A stretch of 64,000 bases of DNA, taken from positions 79,973,130 through 80,037,129 of the forward strand of contig CM059567.1 of NCBI GenBank assembly GCA_030386875.1, written 5' to 3'. Shown piece after piece: positions 31,227 to 42,159 of the stretch. Numbering within the stretch: position 1 is the first letter of the stretch; every line of letters starts with the position of its first letter. A program made the translations under genes and the position numbers. A model generated the notes under the pieces. It did no database searches. It was not told where the DNA came from and was given only the letters and a program-made list of their open reading frames with translations. The DNA comes from Morinoia aosen. Taxonomy: Eukaryota > Arthropoda > Malacostraca > Amphipoda > Talitridae.

Positions 31227-34200
31227 TAACATCAGGACTTCACGACGGTTTGAATTTTAGGCTTAACGGTTTGAAACAATTGAATATTAGCTACAAGGGA
31301 TGACAAAACGAAACGTGGCACTGACGCAGGGATAGTAAGCAGTCAAAATTTTAGGTTAATTTATTTCATTTGGCAAATAAATGACCAATCTTCTTTCCCG
31401 CGAGTGGGCTGGAAGACGGGAGAGCTGGGACACCAGCACGCCCATAGCGCTCCTCCAGCACCGTGCCACGATCACTGTCACGGGAGAACAAATATTTAGT
31501 TTAAGAAAATAGAGTCGATAACGACTGATCAAAAATTTAGTAATAAAAATGTTGATTCAATATTAAGTTAAGTCACGCCGCAAAATTGGACGGGTCAGAA
31601 AGACCGCGTAAGTAAAATTTAAGAATAGCAACGTGAGAATTAGGTATTGGGTGAACGAGAGTCCTACAGAAAATAACGCGGGGCTACTGCGTTCAGCTTT
31701 AGTAATTAATTGAGGAAATTCTAGGATTAGCTGTTTTGAGACTGAGTCAAGTCTCGGTAAATATGCTAAATCCTAATTTAAGTATAGTTATTAAATTTAT
31801 AGACATTAGTTTCGTTTCTCTAAACCTAGAACACGAAATTTAATAATTAGTAAACTGCGGTAACAATTGCCATATTAGTGAGTAATAAGAATTATATTAA
31901 TTAATGACAATATTGCAAGAAAATTTGATCTCCCTTTTAATTTAAAAGGTAAGCAAGGCAGGTTACTTAGAACTGCAAATGACGTCACTAACGTAAAATT
32001 GTGGCGCCATTACAGTGACTTATTTAAGCAGCCGAACACGAGTGGCGAAGCAGGAGCGAAGCGCAGGGAGGCAGAAGGTCGGCAGAGATGACGTCTAGCC
32101 GATCATGGCACCGTCAGGGCGCCCTCTCGATGTAGGGGAGAATGACGAGCTGAAGACAGTGGCCACGACAACGGCCACACACACGAGAATGTAGATCGTA
32201 CGTCGGCTTATCAAAATTGAAGAGATGAACAGGTGGTCAAGTGCGGTGGAGGGCTGGTAGGCAACAACGCTGAAGCTATGGCAAAGGCTGCATAGGTAGC
32301 TTATTCTTCGGTGTAATCGAGAAGAAGAAAACTTTATTGTACAGTACACCGAATGGTTGCGCCTTTCATTTAAATTAATTTTTAGTGACGTTTTAGTTTA
32401 ATTATAATTGTAATTTAATTTTTATGGGAGTTATTTACGTTAGAGATGTTTGCCCAAAAGGAATCCGAAGAAAAGCTTCAGATTTTCTACAAGGGAAGAA
32501 TTTATTACAAATTAATCTAATTATTTCAGATAAGATACGCTACACAACAACAACGAAAAAATATATTGTGAAAGTACATCCAACAATCTGCGCACAAGTT
32601 TTACAGAGTGGCAATCCAAACAGGCTTTCATGCTGAGCACTGTAGGTTCCAAGCTTACTTTTTGCTAATTTCAACATAATGGTGAAATAAAAATTATACA
32701 GTGCCAATGAAGGTTTGTTATCATAGAACTGGTAATATTTGACATCACATCCGACTTCCAGGTTACTTTAAGACAGAAATTTAGATACTATTAAAGTTAA
32801 TAACACACTTTTACAAGATTTAGGTTATCTTTTTTGGAATGAAAAGCTCATCAACAATTATTCCCAAAAATTTGAAAATGAGCAGTAAGCCTTTGTCATA
32901 AATCAGTATTGAATTGTAGTACACCATATTCTCATAGATACTTCTCATTACTGTATATTTTTAATTTCAGGCGAGCGAGTCAATAGAATTTTCCAATGAA
33001 ACCAGTTTTTCAATTTGAACTGTTTTACTGTATCCGATTTTTAAGGTTTGGGAAAGAAATACAACTCCATCAAGTGCAAAAACTAGTTTGAAAGTACATT
33101 TTTAAAATTAGCTTCAAACAAAATTTAAAGTTAAATTTCTTACATTGCAAGTCCAAACTCTCGTGACCATAAAATTACGGCACAACACCACTTTTCAATG
33201 AAACGTGCGTCTTCGATAGTCAGCCTCCATGAAATGACTGCAGCAAACATAAGTTCGACTTAATTAAAACCAGAATGTTGAAATATCTTGCATCGATTTT
33301 TAAAATTATTCTGACACCAAATAAAGGAAAACTTTTCAAGTTTAACTCGAAGGGCGGCATTGTGATTTTAACGCGTGAACAATTCGTTCGAACGACTCTG
33401 CCAGATTGTCATACTGTTACGCAAACAATGATGTCAAATTTCGGGCCAGCAGTGTTGCCAGATGCAATCTAAGCGCTGCTATTGGTCCGATGTCTTGACG
33501 TCACCCGCGCTACACTCGATTTAATAAAATACTGGTTTGACGCTACTTCCTTTCGTCTACCATGGCACTGATCCAACACTGCAATGTACGTGACATTGGG
33601 CGCCAGTGAGTCCGCCTCCGCCATCGAGCCGTCGGTTAGCATGCAGCCTCAAACACGCAATGTAAAAATGTACTCTTTTTTGTCTAAAAGTCTTTAATTT
33701 ACTCGAAATAGAGAAAATCTCTGGAAATTCTTCGCTTGAGGTCATTCATTCCCGAAGAAATACCCAATAGATAAGTTTGTTGTGGGCGTACAGTTTTATT
33801 TTACAGATGCGACACTATCGTTGTGTGCCCTCTGTCAATTATTCCGACGTCCTTTCATTGTTATGGGCTCTTCTCAATTAAAATAATTTAGATCTCAATA
33901 TGACGTCGTGTCGTATATAGATATCGATACTTTTTCCTACTGAACCATTTTCTTTTAGGATCATTCAATTGGATAATTGCTATTGGCTGCCACCAGCCTA
34001 ATATTTAGGCAAAACAATGTTTATATTTTAAATAAATCAATGATTTGATTATTTGGAAGGAAGATTCAGTTCGGTGATCATAATCAATTGTTTTGAAAAA
34101 CGTGTAGCTAGAGCCGTATTTTCAAGGCTATTATTAGTACGTGCATTTCAGTATCATCAGTACTATTCACGAATTTTTCTTATCGTCTCATTCCTCCTAA

Positions 34201-34960
34201 CTTAAGAAGGAAATTGAAATAAAGACATGAAAAATTACGTATGTTCACTATAAACCCAGAAATCTACGAATCACTTCTCTCATCAAAATAAAGACTGGAC
34301 GGACACACAATGAAATACAAACCCTTCTTAGGAAATTCAGTTTCGGGCGTTATCGAGATATGTGCGAGGAGGTTGATCAATTTTGAAATGAAGTTAAAAG
34401 AAAAAATTGGAACGAGATGGTTTTCCTGATATTTTGGAATCAATTGCTATCGTTGTTCCTTTCAAAAATTATTTATAATAATGCGGGGTCATTGCCATGA
34501 GCGATGAACCACATGAAAAGAAGCACCAGAACTAGCTGTCAGCATGATCTCTGTGTGAACCCCCTCGACTGACTGCCGCATCTTCGCACTCATGGTTCGT
34601 GCTCGCCTCTCGAGCTCACGGCGTATTGTCACGTTTAGCAATAGACACGTGACTTATGACAATATTTGAATGTTAATTGTTTGATGGAAAAAGGCACGAA
34701 ACCTGTACAAATTGCTAAGAAACTGAATCCTACATTTAATCTATCTAAATTGCATGAATCCTAAATAATAAAAAATACACAAATACATAAATATATTTAT
34801 GGAGAAACAAGGAGTGTTTGGCAACACAGCTGCTTGGAGACCCCAGCGAAGTCATTACGACATGACGAGGGTGAGAGTATGAGGGAAAGGCGAAGCATTC
34901 AGACGATGTCTGGTGATGTGGCAGCGATCAATTCGAGATGGGTCGAGAGGCGGATCGTAG
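31227..34960. other. No gene recognised
   Basis: Only short open frames without family features. A perfect CRE-like palindrome TGACGTCA occurs at about 31979-31986, and further TGACGTC strings near 32088 and 33496; a GC-richer block at about 32030-32330 could be a promoter or old repeat, but nothing supports a transcript. Confidence 0.5.
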
Positions 34961-35053
34961 ACTTGAGGGTGCGTACACACAACAAGTGGAGCAGAGCGGA
35001 GCGAGTGTTCACATGTAAGCTGAGCAGAGCAACCTCCACAGGAATCAGTTGCT

Positions 35054-35281
35054 ATGGAGGATTTCGTGAGTATGGTCCTATTGCTCGACGGCAAGAAGCA
35101 GACACGGAAACACTGGGTCCATCCCATCACTATGAGAGATCGCTATGGAGATTACCACTATCTCTTCGAAGCCCTGAGGAGAAATGAACCGCAATTCTTC
35201 GAGTATTTACGAATGAAACCGGTAACTTTTGAAATATTACTATCCCTTATAGAAGGAAAAACTTCCAACGAGATAAGATAA
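35054..35281 (+). pseudogene. Harbinger transposase N-terminal fragment
   Basis: The 75-codon frame holds HWVHPITMRDRYGDYHYLFE, LRRNEPQFFEYLRMKP and TFEILLSLIE, the recognisable N-terminal region of PIF/Harbinger (HARBI1-like) transposases. It ends NEIR-stop exactly where the copy at 52992-53198 ends, so the shared stop predates both. The nuclease domain with its DDE residues is absent. A frame 35325-35400 (GDTEVECLLSLVQW, preceded by a splice-acceptor-like TTTACCACAG) may be the start of the next exon; a better copy of that piece is at 42020-42150. Confidence 0.7.
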
Positions 35282-35678
35282 ATTTGCTATTCTTTTAAAC
35301 AATTTAAACAAATTATTTACCACAGGAGATACAGAGGTAGAATGTTTGTTAAGTTTAGTACAATGGTCAAATTTGAATATTGCTACCTGTGGGCCCGAAT
35401 AAGTTCACCGTTTTTCCTACCATCAACGTTATTCTAAGGTGTACAATGATGAATAACCTAAATCATTTAACCTAGTTTCGCTTTAGACTGATCAGTGAGA
35501 TAATTTACTCGATATCAGATATTTCATTTTACAATATAGGTCATATGGAATATATTTAACAGTATATTCGATAAACGATTTAACAGTAGACTGAAGATCG
35601 GCGATATTACCCATGGCAAATTACATTATTGAAAACAGTCATGCAGGAGACAAGATTTGACTTGGTGATCTTACACGA

Positions 35679-37230
35679 CTAGTATTCCGATAGGAAGTGA
35701 GACTCAAGATTTCTTTTGAATACCTTGTAAGAATTACTATCAGGGATCTCCGCAGGTATTGAGTTCCAAGTTTTAGTTCCAACGAAGAGGATACTGTGTT
35801 GCGACCGGGCCTTTGAATAATAAGGAAGCATGAATTTACTTCTATTTCGGGTTAAATTGTCGTGATGACCAGTTTTCGCAGTTAATAATTGTTTTAGGCT
35901 GTTGTTGCCATCATTTGTTAATGTTTTGTAAATGAAATTGCAAATGGAGATTTTGTAGGGATTCGAAAGTTTAAGTATTTGTAAATTTTTGAATGAATCA
36001 TTTGTGTGAGCATTATATTCTAGATTCTTTTGGAGAGTAAAAATTATATTGGTTTTATTTTTATCAGTTCCATTCCATGCTTCTATTCCGTATTGCAAGT
36101 ATGGTGATATGAGCGTTCGGTATATAGAGCATTCGTATAGCTGTTTCAAGCAGGTAATTTTTAACTTTATTCAGGATTCCGATGGATTTTGCTAATTTAG
36201 AACTAATATGAGCGATGTGCTCTTTAAAGGTCAGATGTTTATCTATTATGATGCCCAGAAACTTGCATGAGTTGGTTTCTTCGATTTCACCTTCGCTAAT
36301 TTTTATGCGCGGAAGAGATATATTTTTCTTGTGTTATCGATGTTGAGGCTTATTTTATTAGCTTTAAGCCATAGTGAAACCATATGGAGTTCATTATTTA
36401 TACTCTCCGCAATAATAGCGGGTTTTGGTTCGGAAGGACCGCAGAAAGAGTGCTGTCATCGGCCAAAAGTATCAATTTGAAAAATGATGTAAATTTTATA
36501 ATATCATTTATAAATATCAGAAATAGGAGAGGCCCAAGGACAGATCCTTGTGGAACTCCATGGCTAATTGTCTGTGGGTCTGTTTGTGAGTCGTCAATGA
36601 CAACGTATTGCTTCCGATTTGTTAGGTATGATTTGAACCCATCATGGGTAATTCCTCGAATGCCATAACAGTGTGGTTCGAGAGTAATATGTTATGGTCC
36701 ACACAATCGAATGCTTCTCGAAAGTCAAGAAATACGGAGAAAACAAGCTTTCCTTCTTCTATATTAAAGTAAAGGTACTGCAAATGATTTAATACAGCTT
36801 GTGTCGTTGATTTTTTAGAACGAAAACCGTATTGTCTGTCGTTGAGAAAAGGTTTTTGTTCAAAATACGAATACACTTTTTTATACACAATTTTTTCAAA
36901 TATTTTGTTAAAATTGGCAGTACAGAGACAGGTTTATAAGTACCAATGCAATTTTTATCACCATTTTCGAAAATAGGGGTCACTCTGGCAGTTTTGAAAG
37001 AGTTGGGGAAGATACCTTGAGAGAGTGAATGGTTGATAATATTAAATATGCACGGTGTTATGATATCAGCTATAGCCTTAATAACTGTAGATGAGAATGT
37101 ATTTAATCCATTTGATTTATTTTTCAAGTTGCTTATGCACGTAATTACATCGGAAGGATTATTTGGCGTGAAAAGGAAAGAGTTGTGTTCACGGACATGG
37201 TCCATGTATTGCAAGTGGTCTGTAGGTTGA
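35679..37230 (-). pseudogene. Non-LTR retrotransposon reverse transcriptase, fragmented
   Basis: Minus-strand reverse transcriptase in several frames: an upstream segment (36789-37214) with TARVTPIFENGDKN and YKPVSVLPILTK; palm motif FLDFREAFDCVDHN (about 36730); SHGVPQGSVLGPLLF (about 36540-36580); the catalytic LADDS (about 36455-36470); and the C-terminal block 35679-36149 with PYLQYGIEAWNGT and HSILFVGTKTWNSIP. This order matches jockey/CR1-like elements. No endonuclease domain is evident upstream, so the copy is 5'-truncated. It is inserted in the Harbinger element. Confidence 0.85.
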
Positions 37231-37791
37231 CTAACGACACTATCGGCTATATTTTTCCTATATTTATAAAAAAGTTGTTAAACACTGTTGCAATGTCTTG
37301 TTTATCGTGATATTTTACATTTTCGTGAACGATGGACTCAATTGATTTTGTAGCATTATTATTCGATCTAAAGCATGAATTAAGCAGGCGCCAAGTTTTT
37401 TAATATCAGTTTTGTATTCAGTATATTTGCGCGTAGAGTAGTTCAGTAATTCAGTAATAATTCACAAATTTTTATTAAGGATACATGTGAAGCAAAGTAG
37501 TTTAAGCAAAATTAAAGTCTTTACACAAAGGTTGTATCATTTAATAAGAATACAGGTTTTCGTAGGCCATTCAGAACGAAGGAGCGTCTTGGGTGACTTT
37601 AAGGTGAATGCAAGTAAAAAATTACCTTCAAAATTTAGTGTTGGCCCAGAAAAAGCTAAGTGAACAATACTGACAGATACTAACTTTTCCTGACCGAAAA
37701 ATCCTAAAAATACCGACTTGCTTTCCGTTAGTATTGAAAAAAATCATTCAACCTCACAATATTTTGGGTGTTATGATACCCAAATAATAAT

Positions 37792-37975
37792 ATGGGTATA
37801 ACGATAACCATATGTGAATAGCAATTAAGAATCTTAATCATTTGTTTCAACACTTAACATGGGTATTACGATAACCATGTATGAATAGCAATTAAGGATC
37901 TAAATCATTCGTTTTAACACTTAACATGGGTATTACGATAACCATGTATGGGTAGCAATTTAGGGTCTCTATGCT
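37792..37975. repeat. 67-bp tandem repeat, about 2.7 copies
   Basis: Units begin ATGGGTAT(A/T)ACGATAACCA at 37792, 37859 and 37926, exactly 67 bp apart. Confidence 0.9.
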
Positions 37976-37999
37976 AAGGTATTTGAATACGTTCTTCGC

Positions 38000-38925
38000 T
38001 TTTATTTCAAAACATGTGCGCACTAATGAAAGTGTTTTTCAAATGAGCGTCGCGAGGATTGGGTTCTCTTAGTTACATATATTTAAATGCACTGTCAAAA
38101 TCAGATTAGGCAAGGAAGGAACTTATTTTTGTTTTGCTTTTCTATCAATCATTTTTTGGTTTCATCGTTTTACACAGGTACTACGATACCAATGTGTTAT
38201 TATCAGTTAAGGATGTCAACGTTAAGGGGTTTTAAAAACCAGTGTATCAACATTTCATGTTATACTTTATTGAAAATAAAATGTTTTTCTTTCTTTTATA
38301 TCAGTTCACTCGTAGGCATCTACATGGGTGGTCGCTTGCAGCCCCGCCCAGCGTTCGGCTCCACGCTTGCATAGACCACGATTGGGTTCTGTGATAAGTA
38401 CGAGTCGTAAAGGCTCATTAGTATAGGATTGTTCAATCATATCAGGGGAATGGTATAAAAACTTTCATGTGAAACTGAAAAAATATTCCCTTATATTTTT
38501 ACCGTGTTTGGAACGTTTTGAAATACACCCTTCATAACGAAACTATTACAAAAGCGCGGGAAAAAGCGGTCTTACATCAGAGTAGAGGGAGTTTTTCCGT
38601 CGAACGGGAAGGAGAGATGAAAGAGTGAAGTGTGGGGACACTTCCTTAAGACATACTTTATGGGCATAGCTGGAATTCGAAGTATGGGTAACACAATTTC
38701 AATCACAAATTGAAGGGTACATGGTACTACGGGATAAGGGCAATAGATGTGTACGCTAATCTAGATGTTCACGCGAAGAAATGGTGAGGGTCTTTCTAGG
38801 GTTAGTCAAACCTCGGAAATAGGCGTCGGTCGTTTGAGAAGGATCAAAAACAAGTGGATGGTGAGGAATATAAGGTGGTGCCTAACAACATAGGTAGCTT
38901 TTGATACTTAGAACTGCCAAAATAC
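38000..38925. other. No gene recognised
   Basis: Short open frames only (for example plus 38087-38374, hydrophobic, no family features). Confidence 0.5.
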
Positions 38926-38929
38926 GTGC

Positions 38930-39545
38930 AGTTAAATGTTGGCCAGAATTGGACAAAATAATGGATACACCTTGACAAATCAACAAAAATATATTTTACA
39001 TGGTGTTGGTCCACCTTTTGCGGCTTTCAAAGAAGATTTTTTTTTAAACTGGGTTTTGTAAGTATTCATTGAGCTCTGCAGTGATTTTAGGAGTCGTGGT
39101 CTTGCGATCCTCTCTAACAATTCGATTTAGAGTCCGCGGTATCTCTCAGACAACTTCACCTTTCGGCCGGACCTGTGTTTTGCTGGGGACGCTTTTCCTT
39201 CTCTTTCGAAGGCAGTCAATACTTTTAAGACAGTAACTTTTAAAATGCCAAGCATTCGGGCAGTCTCTGTTACACTAGCCTCTGCCATACGAGCACCTAC
39301 GATTTGACCTCTTTGAAAGTTCAAGAGGTCTGCAATTTTTATAAATGACAGACTAACGTTTTTTTAAATATCTCAAAAAGTCAGTCATTTCAAATGACTG
39401 TATCAATAACAAGAATGATGAACCAAAAATGTTAAAATATTTACCTTTTTGATAGTTCAAAACATGTTCAAAGCTTATGATGTCAAAATATTAGGTGTTT
39501 CCATTATTTTGTATGGGTTTCCATTATTTTGTATAACCCCTACAA
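38930..39545 (-). mobile_element. Tc1-like transposon deletion derivative
   Basis: The left end carries ACAAAATAATGGATACACC and the right end its inverted counterpart (GGTGTTTCCATTATTTTGT, with a tandem second GGGTTTCCATTATTTTGT). Between them the minus strand encodes a Tc1 transposase N-terminus. At about 0.6 kb the element is far shorter than an autonomous Tc1, and the catalytic domain is missing. Confidence 0.7.
39127..39324 (-). pseudogene. Tc1 transposase N-terminal helix-turn-helix fragment
   Basis: 65 codons: FQRGQIVGARMAEASVTET, ARMLGILKVTVLKVLTAFE and HRSGRKVKLSER are the paired-like DNA-binding region of Tc1 transposases. The frame then stops and the DDE catalytic domain is absent. 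Confidence 0.8.
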
Positions 39546-40047
39546 TGTCGTGCTTTTCAATGCTGAATAATTATTGTGAGGGGAACGTCCCCATGTTAAA
39601 CGCATTTCAGAATGCAATAACTTTTATTTTCGGAGGAGTAAATCGAAAAAAGGTTCAGCTCTGTTTGTCACTGGCATTCAATGCGCCATTTTTCGAAAAC
39701 GATGCCATATCGTAATGAACATAAATGCTGGGAGGCCTCAATCTTAAATAGTAAACTTTCATAGTCTTTTAAGTTCACACATTCACTCATTCATTCCTAG
39801 CAGTCCAATGCTAATGAATTAGTATGAAACAATTGAGAATGGATTAGTTTATTAATCACAATGTGAGCAAACTAAAATTTATTATAAGGAGTACTGAAAA
39901 GTTCTGTCCTCTTTTCTTTAATTAACTAAACTTTAAAACGTACGAATAAGTCCGAACAGCTGTTTGCGATCAGATGTCAAATGTTCAGTTAAAGTTCATA
40001 TTTGATTGAATCTACTTCAGCTGATATTTTAAACACATTTATTGATT

Positions 40048-40160
40048 ATGGAAGAGAAAAGTTTCAAAGCGAATCACATGCGTCGTTGTATGTTGTATGA
40101 ATTTCAGAAAGGTAGCAATCTAACAACAGCTGTGAGCCTGTGAACAACATAAGCGCTTTC
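40048..40160 (+). pseudogene. Mariner-like transposase N-terminal fragment
   Basis: Plus-strand frame MEEKSFKANHMRRCMLYEF then QKGSNLTTAVSL resembles the HTH_48 domain at the start of mariner transposases, then hits a stop. Upstream, AAAAGTTCTGTCCTCT (about 39896) could be part of a mariner terminal repeat. No downstream catalytic motif is seen. Confidence 0.5.
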
Positions 40161-40736
40161 TATACATAAGGTGTAAGTTTTAGAATCTACTGTAGAGGGT
40201 GTTTGAAATTTAAAGATGGCTATTTCGATTGTGACCGCAATTCTACATTATTTGGAGAGAGCTCATAAGGAACCCAGACACCCTCTCTACAGATGCTCCT
40301 GAACCGTAGACCAACGTGCATTAAGTCTGCAGAACAATGTTATGATTATTTTTCGAAGATCATTTTCACTGTGGCTTCCAGAAGTTCATTATCCAAATTA
40401 CAGGTTCTTCAGTTCGATGCTCATCAGGGAGCATCGAAATGCTTTACGGAAGTAAGATGCCTGAATTACCGGTTCTCTGATAATGTTATAAATCTTACTA
40501 ACATTTCTCATAATGTAAGATAAATATCACCGAAGTTACAGTGTATTTAAAGGATATAAACGTATTGTTTTAAGTTCTAAATGATCGCAAAATATTACTT
40601 TCTAAGGTAAGTATTAAAGCTATCAATAACAAGGATGCTTTGTTCCACTCAATCAAGCCTGAAACATATAATTTTGTACGTTGGATCTTCAAATGCCCAA
40701 TAACTAACACCAGAACGCGATGATGGTTACCCTGTA

Positions 40737-41865
40737 TCAAGCAGGTACCCATTTCGGACACCTGGGTGGAGTGGGGAATTGAAGCTGAGTTCTCCCCTTT
40801 TCCCAAAGGTCATCAATACGCCCAGAGGGAACAATTTGGAAACAAAACGAACGATCGAAGTCCTTCCTTCGAATTGTGCTTAGAATATTGTAACCTAGCA
40901 GGAAAGTATCATAAGGTTTTCCAAAATTAGAGTCGACTTCAGAAGAAATAGCGGCAGGTACCAAAGGTGCAAAGTCTTGAGAACTTATATGTGAATTTAA
41001 AGCAAAAAGTTGCTCCGTTAAGATCTGAATGTTTAATACTGTAGAGAAAATCGACGACGGGCTTGGAGGCTCACGTTGTCTTAGTGATTTATCAAAAAAT
41101 GCTGCCGTTAGAGACAGATTGTGAATAATTTCATGAACATTTTGAGGGCCTGTTATTTGAAGCGGGTGCAAGTATCCATCTACTCTAAGTGTTTTTTGTA
41201 TTGCTCCGTACTGGAAATTTTCCTATGTTCTGGGAGCTTTCGCTCTAGAGTATTTTACCGTCAGTATCTGGTTGTGCGCGAATATTATCGAAAATATCAT
41301 CTGGAGAATGAGAAGAGTCTACCACGCTTGAAATGTCTGGACAGGATTCCTTATTATAAATAACAACTATTCTGTCCTATACCTCTGATGAGGATGCCTT
41401 TGGTGCGTGTCCCCGTCGCTGATGGACAATTCAGAGCGTTGTTGGTGACGCAGTGTTGGGGAGCTGACGTGCTGTTTTGCTCGTTGAGATGAGGCGCAGT
41501 AGGTGGTTGTGGTGCTGCGGCTGAGATTTGACTGCTTAGATTAGAACCTTCAAATGATTGCTGGAGGCATGGCAGATTTGTTTTACCTCATCGGGCGATA
41601 TTGGTTATTTAGTATTCACTGACGTTGCTTTCGAAGGTAACACACATCCTCTGACGGGAGTACTGGCGGCTGTTTGCGAGTCTCCTGTCATTTGATTACT
41701 AAGATCCAATAGATGAGAGGGTGAAGGTCTCCTACTTACAGGCATTGTTCTTGGAAAGGATATATTTTTGCCTTTGAAAATTTTTTTTCGAGATGTCTTG
41801 GAGGGCATCATTTGTTTAGGTAATTCTACTTTCCGAGCTGCGAAGCGAGTCCTGTAAGGAAGCAT
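40737..41865 (-). other. Unrecognised degenerate minus-strand coding region
   Basis: Two open blocks, 40737-41171 (144 codons; EIIHNLSLTAAFFDKSL, RRKDFDRSFCFQIVPSG) and 41605-41865 (86 codons; a basic Pro/Ser-rich start), are linked by a stretch still reading Ser/Pro/Gln-rich in places (SAAAPQPPTAPHLNE near 41500). Composition looks like a disordered nuclear protein or a transposon second ORF (inference). I do not recognise a family, and stops between the blocks indicate decay or unplaced introns. Confidence 0.35.
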
Positions 41866-42014
41866 TGTATGTACGTTATTTGTGCAGAGCTATAACAACT
41901 GTATACTGAGGACGAAGTAGCTTTTGTACATATATCGGTGTTACTGATTTGCTAATTTTTACCTTGCTCTTCAAGTATTTTATGAAAGTAAAAAAAACAA
42001 TTTAAAAAAACAAT

Positions 42015-42150
42015 TTATTTACCACAGGTGATACAGAGGTAGAATGTTTCTTAAGTCTAGTACAATGGTTAAGTTTGAGTATAGCTACATGTGGGCCCGA
42101 ACAAGTTCAGCGACTTCTAGGGCATCCTACAGTATTATTGTAAAGTGACA
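42015..42150 (+). pseudogene. Harbinger-related exon fragment
   Basis: Open after a TTTACCACAG acceptor-like site: GDTEVECFLSLVQWLSLSI then CGPEQVQRLLGHPTVLL and a stop. It is nearly the same as 35325-35410 within the Harbinger copy at 34967, so it is another fragment of that family. The protein segment itself is not one I recognise. Confidence 0.5.
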
Positions 42151-42159
42151 GCTGGGAGA

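Larger units (their letters stand above)
34967..37780 (+). mobile_element. PIF/Harbinger element copy, split by a non-LTR retrotransposon
   Basis: Starts GGGTGCGTACACAC, like the terminal repeat of the derivative at 52070-53315. The 5' part encodes a Harbinger transposase N-terminus (35054-35281) and a further fragment (35325-35400). After the retrotransposon, 37440-37780 matches the other copy's downstream region (for example GGTTTTCGTAGGCCA and CTTTCCGTTAGTATT). I see no right terminal repeat, so the 3' end is lost or diverged. Confidence 0.65.

Noticed and set aside
34834..35187. 117-codon frame overlapping the Harbinger fragment
   Set aside because: It overlaps the recognisable Harbinger frame in another phase and matches nothing.
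36384..36668. 94-codon plus-strand frame
   Set aside because: Antisense shadow of the reverse-transcriptase palm motifs on the minus strand.
37792..37975. Possible CRISPR array
   Set aside because: Three whole 67-bp units without repeat/spacer alternation; an ordinary minisatellite in eukaryotic DNA.
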